Shown in pieces: positions 12,701 to 27,700 of a stretch of 64,000 nucleotides of DNA. Made by a program: the position numbers and the translations under genes. This DNA is from Buxus sempervirens (Eukaryota > Streptophyta > Magnoliopsida > Buxales > Buxaceae), in NCBI GenBank assembly GCA_947561395.2, contig OX387192.1, positions 11,506,221-11,570,220 of the forward strand. The letters are read 5' to 3'. The notes under the pieces were generated by a model that worked only from the letters and a program-made list of their open reading frames with translations, was not told where the DNA came from and did no database searches. Positions within the stretch are counted from its first letter, which is position 1. Every line of letters starts with the position of its first letter.

Positions 12701-15700
12701 GTTTGGGGCGTTAAAATCCTTTTCACTTTAACATATTATTGTGGCAATACTAAAATATGTTTCTATAGTGGGTACTGCTCACACTATTTTAGGGGCTACT
12801 ATTTAGATTAATTTCCATAGTGTTTCCTTCCCTACCACATCACATGTCACACACACCACCAACCACCACCCACCCACCCCAAAAAACCCACAAAAAAATG
12901 GTATGAGGTTTATCAGTCTTTTAATTTATCTTCACTTAAGTTATAATGTAGCACAAAGATTAGAACGTTTAAAGGTGGTGACTACGGTTATTAGGGTTTA
13001 TAGGATAATGTCAACTTTTTAGAGATTGTAAGAAGTTTTCACTTGACCCCATTTTTATTATAGAAAGATGACCATTTCCTAGCTGCATTTATTTGCTCTT
13101 TATTTTTCTCTTTTCATCTCTTAACATTATTGGATCATCAGATTCTTGTCTGCACAAGTGATCGTTTTTGTATCACAAACTAGGATTTCCAAGAAAATTA
13201 AGATATCAATGAAAATAAGAAATTTTTTATAAATTTTATAGACAGACTCTTGGACATGCAACAATCAGCAAGTATATGTAGAATTAGTGGATAAAATTTT
13301 GGACTCAAATACCTGACTAATACAAAAATAAATATTTGTCTAAAGTAATTAAGGCTTTTTTTTTCCTAGTAAATGAAGAAAACTACGCAACTCAGTTTCT
13401 GTCCCTGGCTAATCTTCGGTTAAACTTATTTGTATATTCACATTTCTGTATCCGATTGATAATCTATTCCATATGCTTTATGGTAAGTGGTTCTGATAAT
13501 ATAGGAAATAGTAAATAGTATTTTTCCATAAGCACTGCAAGAAGAGAATAACCTGTTTTCTTAGAAGACAACATGACATAATAACAAAGTGCCTACATAT
13601 ATAGTTAAAATATAAGATACCAAAAGACAAATTTACCTGCAAGACGAGGCTTCCTGAATAGTCTGCAATACCTCCCATTACATCCAACCTTCCAGGTGCT
13701 CTTGCTACAAATATTTCCTCCTGCAAGATAAAGTTTGCAATAACAGAACCATAATTGTGATTGAAAATTTTATTGACTACAAGGGAAAAACTAATTATAT
13801 GATTTCACATAATAGAATCCTCATGCAGCAAACAAAATATTCAAATATAATTGTTAAAAAATCAATAAGCATTATGAAAATATAAACAAAGATACATGTT
13901 AAGAATTTAATGGTTTGTACTTAAAAATATTGTGTTCCTCGGTTAGGCTCATAAAAGGCAAAACCTAAAGATAGATCTCAACTTAAGCATACTTTTATAA
14001 TTATATATACCATGATAGAGACATATCAGGTGTCCATTCAGTCACCTATACTCACACATTTAATATTCACAACTTTATATACAAATACACTGAATCACTA
14101 TCATGCTGAAATATCTGACCAACAAACTTTCATCCTTTAGATTCACTAACTGGAGTTCCAGAAAATAGAAATTTAAGAATTATTGGGTTCTTTTTTTCTT
14201 CTTTTTTGGTCCATTCCATTTTAATTTCCTGCCAAACATAAGCTAACCAACAACATAACAGAAAAAGTTCAAAAGTGACCTCCCAGTCAAAGAGTCCGGC
14301 AGCAGCCATATGTTCCCGCATTCGAGGCTTCTCAGTATTCTTTTCAGAGTCATATACTCTATCCAGTTTTGCCAAGCCTTTTAAGAAACTCATTGTATCT
14401 GAAAGACCCTGAAGATCCCCATGAAGAATATCAAAGTCTTCTGTCCATCTAAAACATAAAATGAAGAGAAGCTATTCAATCTCGTATCCAGATGACTCAT
14501 TGACCATGTACAAACTAACTGTAATTACAGAGAAAAAGGAAAAGGGAAAATGTGAACTCACGATTCAGCAAGAAAATTCTTCTCATTCATTTCCACACTC
14601 GCAAATGCAGTACGAAGACCAAGTTCATTTTCAGCAAGTGTGTACCAATCTGGTATACAAATATCTCTACCAGGGGCTCTTTGTAGCTGATACCCAAGTA
14701 CGATGGCATCACGCAATCTCCTTGCACCACTAACCTGACCAAGAAATACAATATCAGATTCAGTGGTAGGAAATAACCCAAACGAAAATCAATAACTCTA
14801 TAAAATCAGCCAAAAAATTAGCAAATTAACAATATGGTTTCCAAGAAGAGATAATTCATTAAAATATGAGGAGAACAGAACAAAAACAAAACAGATATGC
14901 TTTCAATAATTTTTTTTGCTATGGAAACATGGAATTCTTACATGAATGAATGAAGTTTCATACTTCACAAAAACAAGGTTCAGAGATAATGGGAATTTGT
15001 TGGAAAAAAAAAATTTTGTTAGCCGTTATTTCCAACTAACTGTTTCAACATTGATGCGAAAACCAGCAGATGACCCAAACATTGTGAAACCACACTTGAA
15101 AACTATGAGAATATGAAAGCTCTATCTGCTGTTGGTCGAGAGCTCCTTCTCCTCCCCTTCTTAAAACCCTTATTTCATTCGCTTGAATGGTTACCATGAG
15201 TTTTTCTTCTTGTTTGGAAGAATATGAAATGCAGTGGAGGAGATTAGAAAAAAGCCCCATATTAGAATAATAAAACCAAACAACGTTCTACACAGATGAA
15301 ATGATCACCTTCTATGATAATAGCATGCATATAACAATAAAATTTTAATTACAAGAATAGGGATGCACTACAAATTTTAAATTAGATATGTTATGAAGTT
15401 TAACTACGTTAAAGTCTGAGGGAAGAACAGTATAACTCCAGTTTTTTCTCTATAAAAAACAGCAATAGCACAGTTTACCTTTTCAGATGCATAACTTTTT
15501 CCAATAGCCGTGTCCTGCAGTATACTAGCAGCCACCTGAAATTGTTAAAGCATGAAGATGTATTAACCAATAGAAAAACCACACACAAAATGTAATCATT
15601 TCAATTGAAAAAATGACTGACAGACTTGAGGCATAATTTTTTATGAATGACAGACTTAAGGCATAATACCCTTCCAAAAGCAATAGACAAGAAACAACTC

Positions 15701-18700
15701 GACGACATGGATTTTTATGGATCACATACTAGCTAACTAATTTTACTCATTAGATTGCAAATGCAATCAACCTGTAAATGTTCTGTAATTGAGTACAACT
15801 CCAAGAAGTTGGACATAAATATAAAACTTGAAAACATGAGGAAATGCCATGAACAGAAATAGCTTGGTAAAATAACTGCACAAATGCAAGATAAGGGTTC
15901 AACCAACCCTGCACAATACTAAATATTCCTCAATCCTTGACTAATATCATCTGAGCCACAGAAGATCCATGACCAAAACGTGGAAATAAAGAGTCCAAAA
16001 AGCAGAAGAGGAATACCTCGCCACCATTAATTCCCCCCTCATAGCATGGTTTCAAACTAATTGCACGTTCAAGGTAAGGTGTCCAGCGTCCAGTGAGCAA
16101 ATCCCTCCTAATCATCTCAACGCCTCCTTGATAATACTTTTTTGAAACAAGATTTATAATATAAGGATACAGGCAGGTGTTACCCATCTATATGCTTATA
16201 TTGAAGCAAAGAGCAAATGAAAAACAAACATCAGAGGCAACTGATTCACCTCAAGCATATTTCGCAAAAAAGGTTCTTCATTGAAGTAGTCCCTGCGTAC
16301 AAAGACAAATGGCAACTTGTACGCCAGAGCTTCGCTAACTGTGCCATATCCAATTTTTCCTGCGATGGTAAACGTGAAGGTGTAAAATTTAGTTCTCCAA
16401 ATACTAAAATATCTTCAGCACCTGGAGAAAGTACCATTACCAAGCATGCAGTCTGATGCTGCTATTATATCAGGTGTGTATGCATCTTTTGCAAGCTTTA
16501 TGAAATTTGGTGGAAGCTCCTGTTCGTCAGAAGCACCACAGACCTACATCAAAGAGCAATAAGCACTTTCCATCATGCTATTACTACACCCTGACAGAGG
16601 AAGATAATAATATATGATTCATGCCTAGAAAAACATACCAAGCACAGCCAACCTGCAGGTAAATTCTCCTCCTTTAATTTCCAGCCTGCTGGCTGCATAA
16701 TGACAAGAAGACGGAAAAATAGAATTAGTTAAAAAGATTAATATCCATACAGGTTTAACTTATAGAGAGATCTACTCAGTTAGAAGATAAGCTTATATAG
16801 CTCACAACAAAAACATTGTGTGTTGATAGGAAACAAAAGCTACCAAAACACAATGCACATAAAAAATATAATTCTGTAACATTGTTAGGGGAAAAGGAAA
16901 CTCTTCAATTAGCTTTAACTCAGTTCCCAACTCATGGACAAATAACAGAAAATCCAAGATAGATTTTGTCCTGGATACATTTAAGATTAGTTAACAAAAT
17001 GTCCAAGATAAATATTTTAAATCATGACCTCAATAATTAGCACCAGTGGGATAAATATTGTGTAAGGTGCAAAGACCTGAATCAAAGACAGAATCCCTGT
17101 GGGGCAGTGGTGAAAATCCTCAGTGCACTAAAACTCATATCATTCCAGCTCAATTATCTATGAACAATTGAAGGGATAGTAAATATTAAGCAACTTCATA
17201 AATCAAATTTTCTGGTGTTGTAACATTTCATTGCACATTCATCATATCACAATAGTAGCGGCAGGTCTAAGAATGTACAAGTGATAAGTCAAATTAGAAA
17301 TTATAACACTTTCAACATAAAACGAATTACCCTTAGTATTAGTTGTAAACTTGTAATAGATCATGTGCTTAATGATGTAGGCAACAACAATTGCACCCAT
17401 TCTATAATTGAGAACATAAACGATGTCATCATATCCGGAAAACAAATCAATGCTCTCCATATTGTGTCAAGTTACAGGAAATGCTATTGAAAGATTGATT
17501 TATCACAACATTACAATTTTCATAGTCATACCAATGAGTCTACATTTAGATGAATCCCAAGTAACACATTACCAGCACCCAATGCATACTGGATTAAAAT
17601 AAATAAATAACAATCAGGCTACTATTCCAGACCCTTATGCTCTGCTTGATTATCAAGAATTTGTAGGAAAAGAAAATGATATTAAATTTCCAATAACAGT
17701 AGTGCACTTTTTTCACATGAAATTGTGAGCCCATTGAAAAGATCCTTTCCAAAAGATTCCCATTTTGCCACTAAAAGCACCTCAAAGTTTTCCTCTTAAC
17801 AAAACATGAGTCCATTGTGAAGTACTTTTCCTCATTTAACCAGATTGAAAAAAATACCAGAGTGATTTTTTAGAAATTTGGTTTTAATAGATGGTACGCT
17901 CAATGATCTTTAAAATATTAAGTAAAATCGTTGATAATATAAATTGTGTCAATAAATTTTGAAAGCAGATCTCTGCAACCAATACCATTTCAAATTACAG
18001 GAAACAATAACCTGTAAGCACTTCAATTGAAGGAAGTCTTAGTAAGCTGTACAGGTCATTTTTTAGCTGTAGAAGAAAGAATTACTTTGGCAGCTTAGTT
18101 CATTTGTGATTTGATGGTACATCTAGAACGCAAAAAATGCATAAACATTTGAAGAGTTGGGAAATGGAAATAAATGCAAGAAAATTTGAAGATTTGAGTA
18201 ATACAGGTGAAAAAAAGAATTTTAACGATGTTATTCTACCGGGCATGAGCAGACGAGGGCATCTAACATCAATTTCAAATTTTTACATGAACTCTGCGAA
18301 ACTATACATCTTCTTTCCTATGTTATTCTTGTACTAACTTGGTTGTATCTATCTTTTCTTCTTCATATCTAATGTAAAAAGCACCAGTTTATCGTAATCA
18401 ACTTTTTTTAGCAGCCAATCATTGTAAAGCATGAATTTAAATGACAAAATTGACATCATAAGGAATCATATTTTTAGCAACTAATCATCGTAAAGTATAA
18501 ATTTTCATGAGAAACTGACATCAAAATGAATATATCACCTGTCCCCCAAAATTAAAAATCAATAGCTTCACATCTTCCCCAATTCCAAGTTCTTTCCTCA
18601 CCTGTGCAACAATGGGTTTTATTAAATGAATGCAAATACTATAGAAGAGATTTAATGAAGTTTCATGACAAACACCTCTGCTCGGGGTTTGTGTAACCTC

Positions 18701-21700
18701 CTAACAACAAGAGGTACATCAATAACATCACGAAAGGCAGGCACTGCATAGTCAAAGCTTAAAATTTTAATATCAACTGGAAAAGATCACAGACAATAGA
18801 AATATAGACAAGTTAAAGTAAATAATCTGAAAGAATAGCATCATTTCTGAATGTGCTTGAACCAACATACTTGGACAATATCCGGGGAGACGGATTAAGA
18901 ATTCGCAATGCGAATAATCCTCAGCTATCTGTATAAATTGTCAAAAAAACTCACATAATTAAGAATGCCTGATATAATTAATAAGATGTAACAAAAGGAA
19001 GCACAAGATATGTGCAACAGAATGATAGGTGATAGATGGACAATGACAAGCAGTTAATGTTTAATAAGTTAAAAAAAAATCCAAAAACAAAACTGAGAAT
19101 ACTTGGCATAAAACACTATTGTATATATGAACATTACTGGTGTCTGAAAATCCAAGATATCATATAAATACAGGTGCATTAAATCATAACAAGACACTAC
19201 ATTTGTGAACATAAATGAATAACAACTACAAATCGACCCTTGGAGCTCAAAAAATGAACACATAATCCAAGCAAAATTTCATAAAGAAAACAGCAAGATG
19301 TTACTTGGCTTTTCAAACAGAATATATCAGTACATAATTATAAAAAGCAGTCTAGAATCCCGATTCTTCTAAACTTTCTTTCCTATAACTCATATCAAAC
19401 TAGTAAAAGAAAAATTCTGCAATTTGTAAGAAGTTTTTAATCCAAATGTAACTTATCTATGCTATTGAAATAGCAATTGATTCCTTAAGAGATAAATCCA
19501 ATGAGCTACCTTGACTTCTTAAGATATTTGGATTTGAACATCAAATAGTCTCAAACAAATAGCATCAACCTGCAACTTTCTTGCATTTTGGACATGATGA
19601 AATTCATATTTGTATTTCTAACCCAGTTCTCATTGGATAATTCTTCAAAAAACACTAGAAATGTTAACTAGAAATGTTGGGCCATTTATGCATCCCTCAT
19701 ACAAAAAGTTCCCCAAGAATGATCATTTTCATATAGAAGTACCACTTAAATGAGTACAAAGATTAAAAAAAAAACAAAGTCTTAGAACTCATTATCACCA
19801 TGTGTATACGGGATTCTATTCAAGATTCATGTCATGTTAAGATTTAGCAAGAGTTTTACATCAGCTGCTAAAAAAAAACCAAGATAAATTGCAATAAGTA
19901 TGAAAAATTTGCAATGGAGACTACTAAGAGGAAGAAACAAAGCATTCCTTACATTCCAGCATGTAAGGAGCTCGTTCCACCACAGAAGATCCAAAATTTC
20001 ACATTTTGCCGATATTTGGCTAACAAAATGGGAGAATATTTCCTCACATTTCCCAGTGACGGCAAATGGGGGAAATATGTGTTTTTCTTTTTTTGGTTTA
20101 TTACACTTATAATGCAAACATTAGTGTGATATATATCCAAAACATCCAAGAAAACAAAAAGAAGTATGATGTATAAGTCATTTCATGCATACCACCTATA
20201 GAAAATCAAGGCAAATGAGATATCATAATACTAATCAAGTCAACACATACAAAAGAGTTAAAGACTGAGCACAATACAATGATAATAGCATATTTAGTAC
20301 ATTCCATGTGGATAAATAGATGTGATTTTCTTGTATGTTTTGGATTTATTTCACACCCATATATGCATTATAAATGTATTAAACTAAAAAATATATATAA
20401 GAAAAACACATATTTCCCCTTCACTGGTGAAATTTTGTTAAGTTTCATCAAAAATTTCACGACATCTCACTGAAATTTATCTAAACTTTGAGAAACACAG
20501 GGAAATTGGGGAAATCTCGTTTTCACTAGTCATTTCATGTCACTGACCTGGTGAAAATGAAATTTCAGCGAAATTTCACCTAAGTGTCACGAAATTGCAA
20601 ATCATGCTCAAAACATCATGAAACAGAATCCTTTCAAGAATTCAAAGTCGAAACCCCACTAGAACTCTCTTCATCAGATATACCACGAGAATCTATGACC
20701 TTGATTTATCTAAATTCTGTTTTCACTGATTATAAATATTTTATTTAATTGTTTAAAAGATTTATGATTGCATAGACAACTTTTATGCAACATAGTCACC
20801 ATGTCCAGTCACCAGATGATACATGGGCCTCTCTACTACTTGGAACGATGGCACTGATATGGTACATTCTTGATAGGCCACACAAAAAATACTTGAACAC
20901 ACATGACCCATATCAGGATGTCTATTAGATGTTTTTCATTGTATGAAAGCCATTGTTTTGAAGCTTATTAAATGGACAGGCAAGACTTGCCAAATCATCT
21001 TCCATGTGCGAAATCCACATCACACCCAGCTCCTTATAACGGTGTGTCTCACCAGTAGAATAGATCTCTCTCTCCGCTCTCCATAAATCACACATAATTT
21101 GGGGATGTAAAGTAAAAAAATGATATAATTTGAGTTAAAAAGAGTTCAATAGGAATCACAAAACAATGTGTATTGATTTCAATTAATATATCAAAATATA
21201 TAATTATTATTTAAGAATTCTAAAATTAAACTAAAGTGAAATGCAAGAGATCATAAAAACATGATGAATATTTTGAGTAAATATATAAAAAAAATTCTCA
21301 TTCTCATGTATGTATTGATGGGACGTAATGTCCAGATCTCAATTATATATTGAATTTCCTGTTTGAAACTTATATTTTTACTGCATTTAATTCCCTTCGT
21401 AATATGATTTACATCAATAGCATCAAGAAATGATGGGTGTGCAGTATATCCGATGCATCACAAGTTGAAAAATCCATTCCTATGGAAACATTAGAGTAAA
21501 GGTGTGCACATTGCAATAACAATCATCAGTTCAAGCAAGAACCACCTTGACTAAGCAACCTCATGAGAAGCTACCAAAAAAGCACATTTGATGTAATAGA
21601 GGTATATGGCACGATACTTATAGTTGTTACAAAAATGGTGGGGCTGGGTGAGATAGCTTAAGCAGTTAAAAACAACTTCATTGTTAACTAACCTAAGGTT

Positions 21701-24700
21701 CATAGAGCTATATTCATGCACTCATATATATCTATCTGTCACAGCAAAGGCAGTATGGTATGCAGTGAGGTAGTTTGAAACCCATTGTGCTTCTAATAGG
21801 CTCAGATTTATATTTATGAATTCTATATCTATATTCACCCCACCCCTAAAACCCATTACTCATGTCATCATGAGTAACATGGAGTGTAGCATGGATGAGC
21901 CAGTTTACCCACCCCATTACCATCAGTAAAAAGGACAGTAACCAGTTATAGGTCCAAGTGAAGCAATTTCCAAGAAGGGGTGGACTGGAAACAAACCTAG
22001 ACCCTGACAGTTCTATATAAAGTGGCAGTTAAGACTTGAAACCACATATTCATATTAGAAACTCAAGACTTACGACCACAACAAGTGATGGTCCACACCC
22101 ATTGAACTACCATCAATAGACAATGTCAATTGTGGAATTCACACACAAGCTTCATCAAGATATTATACTAAGTAATTTTGTTATGATGCAACAGAACATG
22201 TTAAAAATAAAATTTGCATTTTAAGGACCCAAATCTATTCCACAAAGTCATGTATCAAAACATCAATGATCCAAAAAGATTGAATCATCCATCAAAATTA
22301 TTCCCAGGAATTATTTCCCCATTATTGTGAGATTTCTCAATAAGAAAATGGCAGGCAAGAAGACCCATCCTTTTTCTTACTCAAACTTTCCTATTACCTC
22401 CCTATTTCAAGATAAACATCTTAAAATAATCACAAAAAAGAGAAAATAACTTCTAATTGGAAGTTAAATTCAGATACCAGGCCAAAGAATCCACTCTAAA
22501 AGCACTATGGGCACGACAAGGATCTTCCGTAGCACACCATTTTTATCATTTTTTTGAACAATTTAAACAAAGTTTATAACAAGTCCCCACTAGGGTGATA
22601 GGTCTACAGTTCTTTGAATTAGTTGCACCAATCCTAAAATACAGGCGTAAGTAGCATTTGCACTCTTCTCCAAAGAGCAAGCAGCTTTAAATTCCTCTAT
22701 CCCTCCAAAAACAAACTTAACCACATACAATACTCTTAGAATCCAGTATGTTATGATGCAACGGAACATGTTAAAAATATGCAGACCTAAGTTAACATTC
22801 CAGAAACTTTCATTGCAAAATAATAGAAATAATTATATTCCATTCAAATGCTTTTTATAAGAATCAAATTTTACTTTTATGCCAAATCTACAAAAAAAAC
22901 TCACTTGCCATACTATTGAACGATGATGATATCCAGCAACCATCACATATTCTGCATAGATGAAGTCCCAACTACAGATGATAGAAATAAAAAAGAGACA
23001 TAGTTAAGAGGAACAATCAAGGATTTGGTATAGTTCACGAGCTGTAGTGGCTAAATGAAGATAATTTGATATCATGAAAAAATTTCAAAAGTCACTAGCT
23101 GAAATCGGTTGCATCATTTCATGGATAAGTAAATACACAAAATCCATAAAGAACGTTAAAAATCAAATAAACCTTCCAATATCTCAAGATCGGTACATGA
23201 GGAAGTGCACTATATTTCAAAACAACATGAAAACATTGTGCATTTATTTAAAAGGTAACCCTTTTTGAATTGGCATCCAAAGTATATTGGTGAATGCTGT
23301 TTCTAGAGGAGATATCCTGGTGAATGATATTTGTATAAGATATGGTCCTAATAATAAATAAATAAAATAAACTAAAAAGAAAGCAAAATTCAAATCCATC
23401 ATGGTTCCAAATATCCCAATATATCTCTCGATGTATCCACTTTTCCTAAGGGTCAATATAAATCAAAGGAGGAAATTTGACTTCACCAAATATGCTTCAA
23501 TATATTGCAGAATATCTTTCAATACATGGCAGAATATCCTCCTGGAGCAGTGCTTTCTGCTTAAGAAATATATGGACCAAAATAAGAAAATTTCCCTAAT
23601 TTCGACTAAGAGAAAGATATTCACAAAACTCTTCCAAACCTTTTAAGTTTTTTTTAAATCACTTCTTCACCCAATTTAAGGATTCAATTGGCAATCTTTT
23701 CAAGTTTTTCCAAGGACAAACAAATCATTTCACTGTTTCAGGTCTGAACCTATATGAACAATCGAGAGTAATTATAGTGGCAGTCCTAACTTTGTTATTT
23801 ATAATCAGGAAATCAGGAAACAAAGATGAAATGCATACCAAAATACTTGTGCGATGAATTGGAATGCATCACATCAAGGATTTGATTGTTTATAGGACTT
23901 GAAAATCCAAAAAATTTAGGACTATGAATAAACAATATACATTAGACAAAATTCCAATCTAATGGTAGTTGAAATATTTTAATTGAAAATATTTGTTTGA
24001 GTATTTTTACATTTACATATGCATATATACACACATTAAGAAAAGAGAAAACTAAGGACTTTAATTTGACTAAATTTCTAACAACTATGAACTACATGGT
24101 GTCTTATTTCATCTACCTCCTATTGAAATAATATTGGTTCATAATTTATTTAAAGACTTTAAAAAATTATAGTACAGTAAATATGAAAATATAAGTTATA
24201 AATTCGCCATTAGAAGTAGGAAAAAAAAATATTAACTCATAATATCTATTAGTAACTAAAATATTTAGTTAATAAATACATTTTAAAGAAAATATGAGAA
24301 TGGTAAATAATTCTTAAAAGTTTTCCTTATATTCCATAATATCATATATTTTTCGATAATTCTCATCACTATATTGAATCTGAAATAAAATTTGAGAGGC
24401 ATCCAAAATTTAACCCCATGGAGCCATGCCACCAAGTTTAGCCTCAGGGGACCAATTTTATTTCAGATTCAATTTTATTTCAAATTTGAGAGGCATCCAA
24501 AATTTAACCTCAAGGGTCAATGTTGAATTTTGCATTTTTCTCTTAGAATATTTGAAAATTCAGTTGGAAATTGTCAAATGCAATTTCAAGCAAAATAGCA
24601 CCCATTTCAGCAATATTTACCCCATTCTTCTTCTCCTCTATTTCATTAACTAAAAAGCCCCAGGAACCCTTTCTTTTACCCTAATAACATAGAAAACACC

Positions 24701-27700
24701 CATCAACAAGTGTTTTCTGAACATAAAACACTCTTATATACATTTATAAGGGATTTGAAGCATCATAATAAGTAGGGATGGCAATAGGGTGGGTTAAATG
24801 GATAATCCACCCCGCCCCTCCCTAATGGAATGAATGTGATATGTGCATTTTTGGGGCGGGGTAGGGTTCAGGTTCAGTAATGCCAACCACAGCAAGGTTT
24901 AGGGGGTCGGCCCGTCGGGTCGTCATACGTTTACTCTCTTTAAAAATTTATCATTTTCTTTGTTTGAAATTCTATTTTTTACTATCCAAAACCCTAAACA
25001 GCAATCAACAGGTACCATGGTTTCTTGCTCCTTTTTTCAAGAGCTTATGATGCTACCTGGTTTTTACTCTCCAAAACCCTAGATCTTATGATACCACATG
25101 GTTTTTTTACTCTCCAAAATCCTAAACAGCAACTGACAGGTAGGACGGTATTTTTACTCTCCAAAAACCTAGAGAAATCTGAGTGTCTTCAGACCCCAAA
25201 ACTTCATGGCTTCTTGCTTCTTCACTCCATCTGAAATTCCCTTTTCCATTTTTGAATTGGTTTATTGGGTTTGCTCTTCTGTTCCTGATTTTTCTAAATC
25301 AGTTTCCATCTTTTAAAACACTTCGTTCTCATGCTTTGGAAGATTGAAATTGGGAAAAGGTAAAAATGACTATATTCTGTTGGTTTTGCTCCTCTGTTAG
25401 TGATTACTGAACTTCTAATGCAACAAATCTAGCATCTATTGGAGCTTATCATAGTTCTTATCATAACAGAATAATCTGTAAAACAAAGCCACAATAAGCA
25501 GTTGATAGCAAAGGTAAGAAACAACTTTATTTTTTTTATTTGAGGTGTATTTCAACCCCTCTTAATCAACTGCAAAGTCAATCAGCAGTTCTCCCTCATT
25601 GAACAGGGATATTGTAGATCTAAGAATTGGGTACAGATGGCTACCCTGTCGAACAGAGGGGCGGGTCAGTTTGGGTTTTCCAACTTTAAATAAGTCAGTT
25701 GTGGTTTGCCGACCCGACCCCCAGGGCAGATCAAGGTCAGGGCAGCCAATATCAAAAAATGTCAGTTAATTAGGCTAATTACTCATCAAGTAACTGGTCA
25801 TCAATTAACTGAATAATTATTTCTTAATCTAAAAAATAGTAAAAATAAAAAAATTTTCAAATCCAAATAGTTGGCTGCCAATGAACTATATATGCATTTC
25901 CTACTTTAAATAATATTAAAATATGAAAATTTCAAAAACTATTAAAAATGAACTGAAATATGAAAAGATAGAAAAGTTTTAAAAAAAGGTCAATGGCCAG
26001 TTCCCTAACCCAATGCTAATTAATTTGCTATAGTACAACTATTTCTATAACAAGGAAATTATAAAATTAAAATTTTAGTTTAAAAAATTTTTAAGAGTTA
26101 GGAAATTATCATAAACTGTTAAACTGGATTTCTTTCATTTTATATGGAGTTATTTAACTTCTATTACTATTTCATTTTGTATTTCTTAACTTATCTCAAT
26201 GATATCTTGCCATTTTAGCCCAGATATATGTCACATGCATCCATTTTTTCATATTTTTATCTATTTCCTTATCATCCTCTGCCATTTAGACACCTACAAA
26301 ATTTCACACTATAATTCAATCATTTAACCACATGGTACACAATAGTCGTCTAAATGGAAGTAATTGACCATGTTCGCATGTTTCTTTTGAATTTATTTTT
26401 TTTGGGCTTTTTAGGTGTACCTTATTCTCATTTAAACACCATGAAAGTTTCATTTTAAATTTAAAAAAAAAATTATAATGAACTTTGCATTCATCTACTG
26501 CATAAGAAGAGAGAATCTTGAAATTAATAAGACAATATTACTGTTGATTCTTTTGGGCAATCACTTAAGTCTTACACAATTTTAGAATATATGCATTCTT
26601 CAACTACTTTCTGACTTACTTTTTTACCCAAAAGTATTTTCTTATAGTTAACATCTTAAATAATGGTTCAAAAGCCCCATAAACGTACATACCAACCAAT
26701 AAGCATTAGTATCAATTGAGTTCATGTTTAAAGTACTGGTTTGGTATGGATTTGGTACCATATCAAAGCTAAAACATACTAGAAATCGCCTATAAAATAA
26801 AAATTCAAAAACAGAAAACGAAGAATCAACCAACAATTAAGTGCTAAGTTTCACAATTATCTCAACCAAAAAAGAAAAGTATGAACCAAAACATTTTAGC
26901 TTCAACCAAAACTTGATTTCATGGTTGGAACCCTAGCTAGCAATTTTTCATATAATACCTCCCTAGTTATCCATTTTGCAGAAAATACCCAACAAGAGAC
27001 AAAATTCTTTAGCTCGTACATGATCCAACTTTGTGGAAATGTACTCCTATACTTGATGAAAAATGTACAAAAATAAGCACCAATGATTAAATGAATGAAA
27101 AATTTGAATGTCACAGATAAAAGTATAAAGTAATTGTTGTAAAAAGAAACAAAAAGAAAATTCTTATTTATTAAGCTTGCGAACTTTATACTTCTAAGGC
27201 TATGTCTCTTGATGAGACCTCATAACTTTACGTACCATACAAATTTTCTTTGTAGAATTAGTTACCTGCGTTAGAATGAGTTACCTCTGTTATGATCAAT
27301 GTCATTAAACTTGTAGACATTAAGAAGAAACACTACCAACATATATGGGTTTTTTTTTTTTTTTTTTTGTGTCTCAATTTTTTTAAAATTGTCTCAAATT
27401 AGTAAACTTCTTCTGAAATTTCAGTTTTGAAAAGTACCATTATTTCTCCCAAGTCAATTTTTTTTACTATCAAAATTCTGATAGGATTTTACACAAAATA
27501 TGGAGAATGAGCAGACTTTTATTGTTTTAAAGATATAAATTTCACCTGAAATCAAAATTTCCAACCCCACAAACATGGGTGTTATATTTCTTCCTTTTTC
27601 TTCAAAATCAATTTTGTCCTTTTTGTTTTAAAAATAATAATTCAGTTACTATAGTTTCTCTTTTTCACTCTCTATGCATGCCCTTCAATGTAATTTTCTT

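Larger units (their letters stand above)
9180..12715 (+). mobile_element. LTR-like non-autonomous repeat, copy A
   Basis: Begins TGTAGAATCCTAAATTTTG and ends TTTGGGGCGTTAAA, matching the ends of copies B (TGTAAAACCCC), C and D (GGGGCGTTACA). The flanking pentamers ATCTT and ATCCT could be a decayed 5-bp target duplication. Landmarks shared with the other copies, in order, are: AAGTAAGTAG near 9800; a GC-rich CGCCC/CTCGAGC module at 10140-10260 and 10415-10460; AGTAGG-type words at 12050-12100; and GAGAGGACG near 12345. There is no coding domain. It contains an internal ~395-bp duplication and a TRIM-like palindrome. Best guess: a long solo LTR or LARD-type element in antisense orientation to ARA1. 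Confidence 0.55.
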
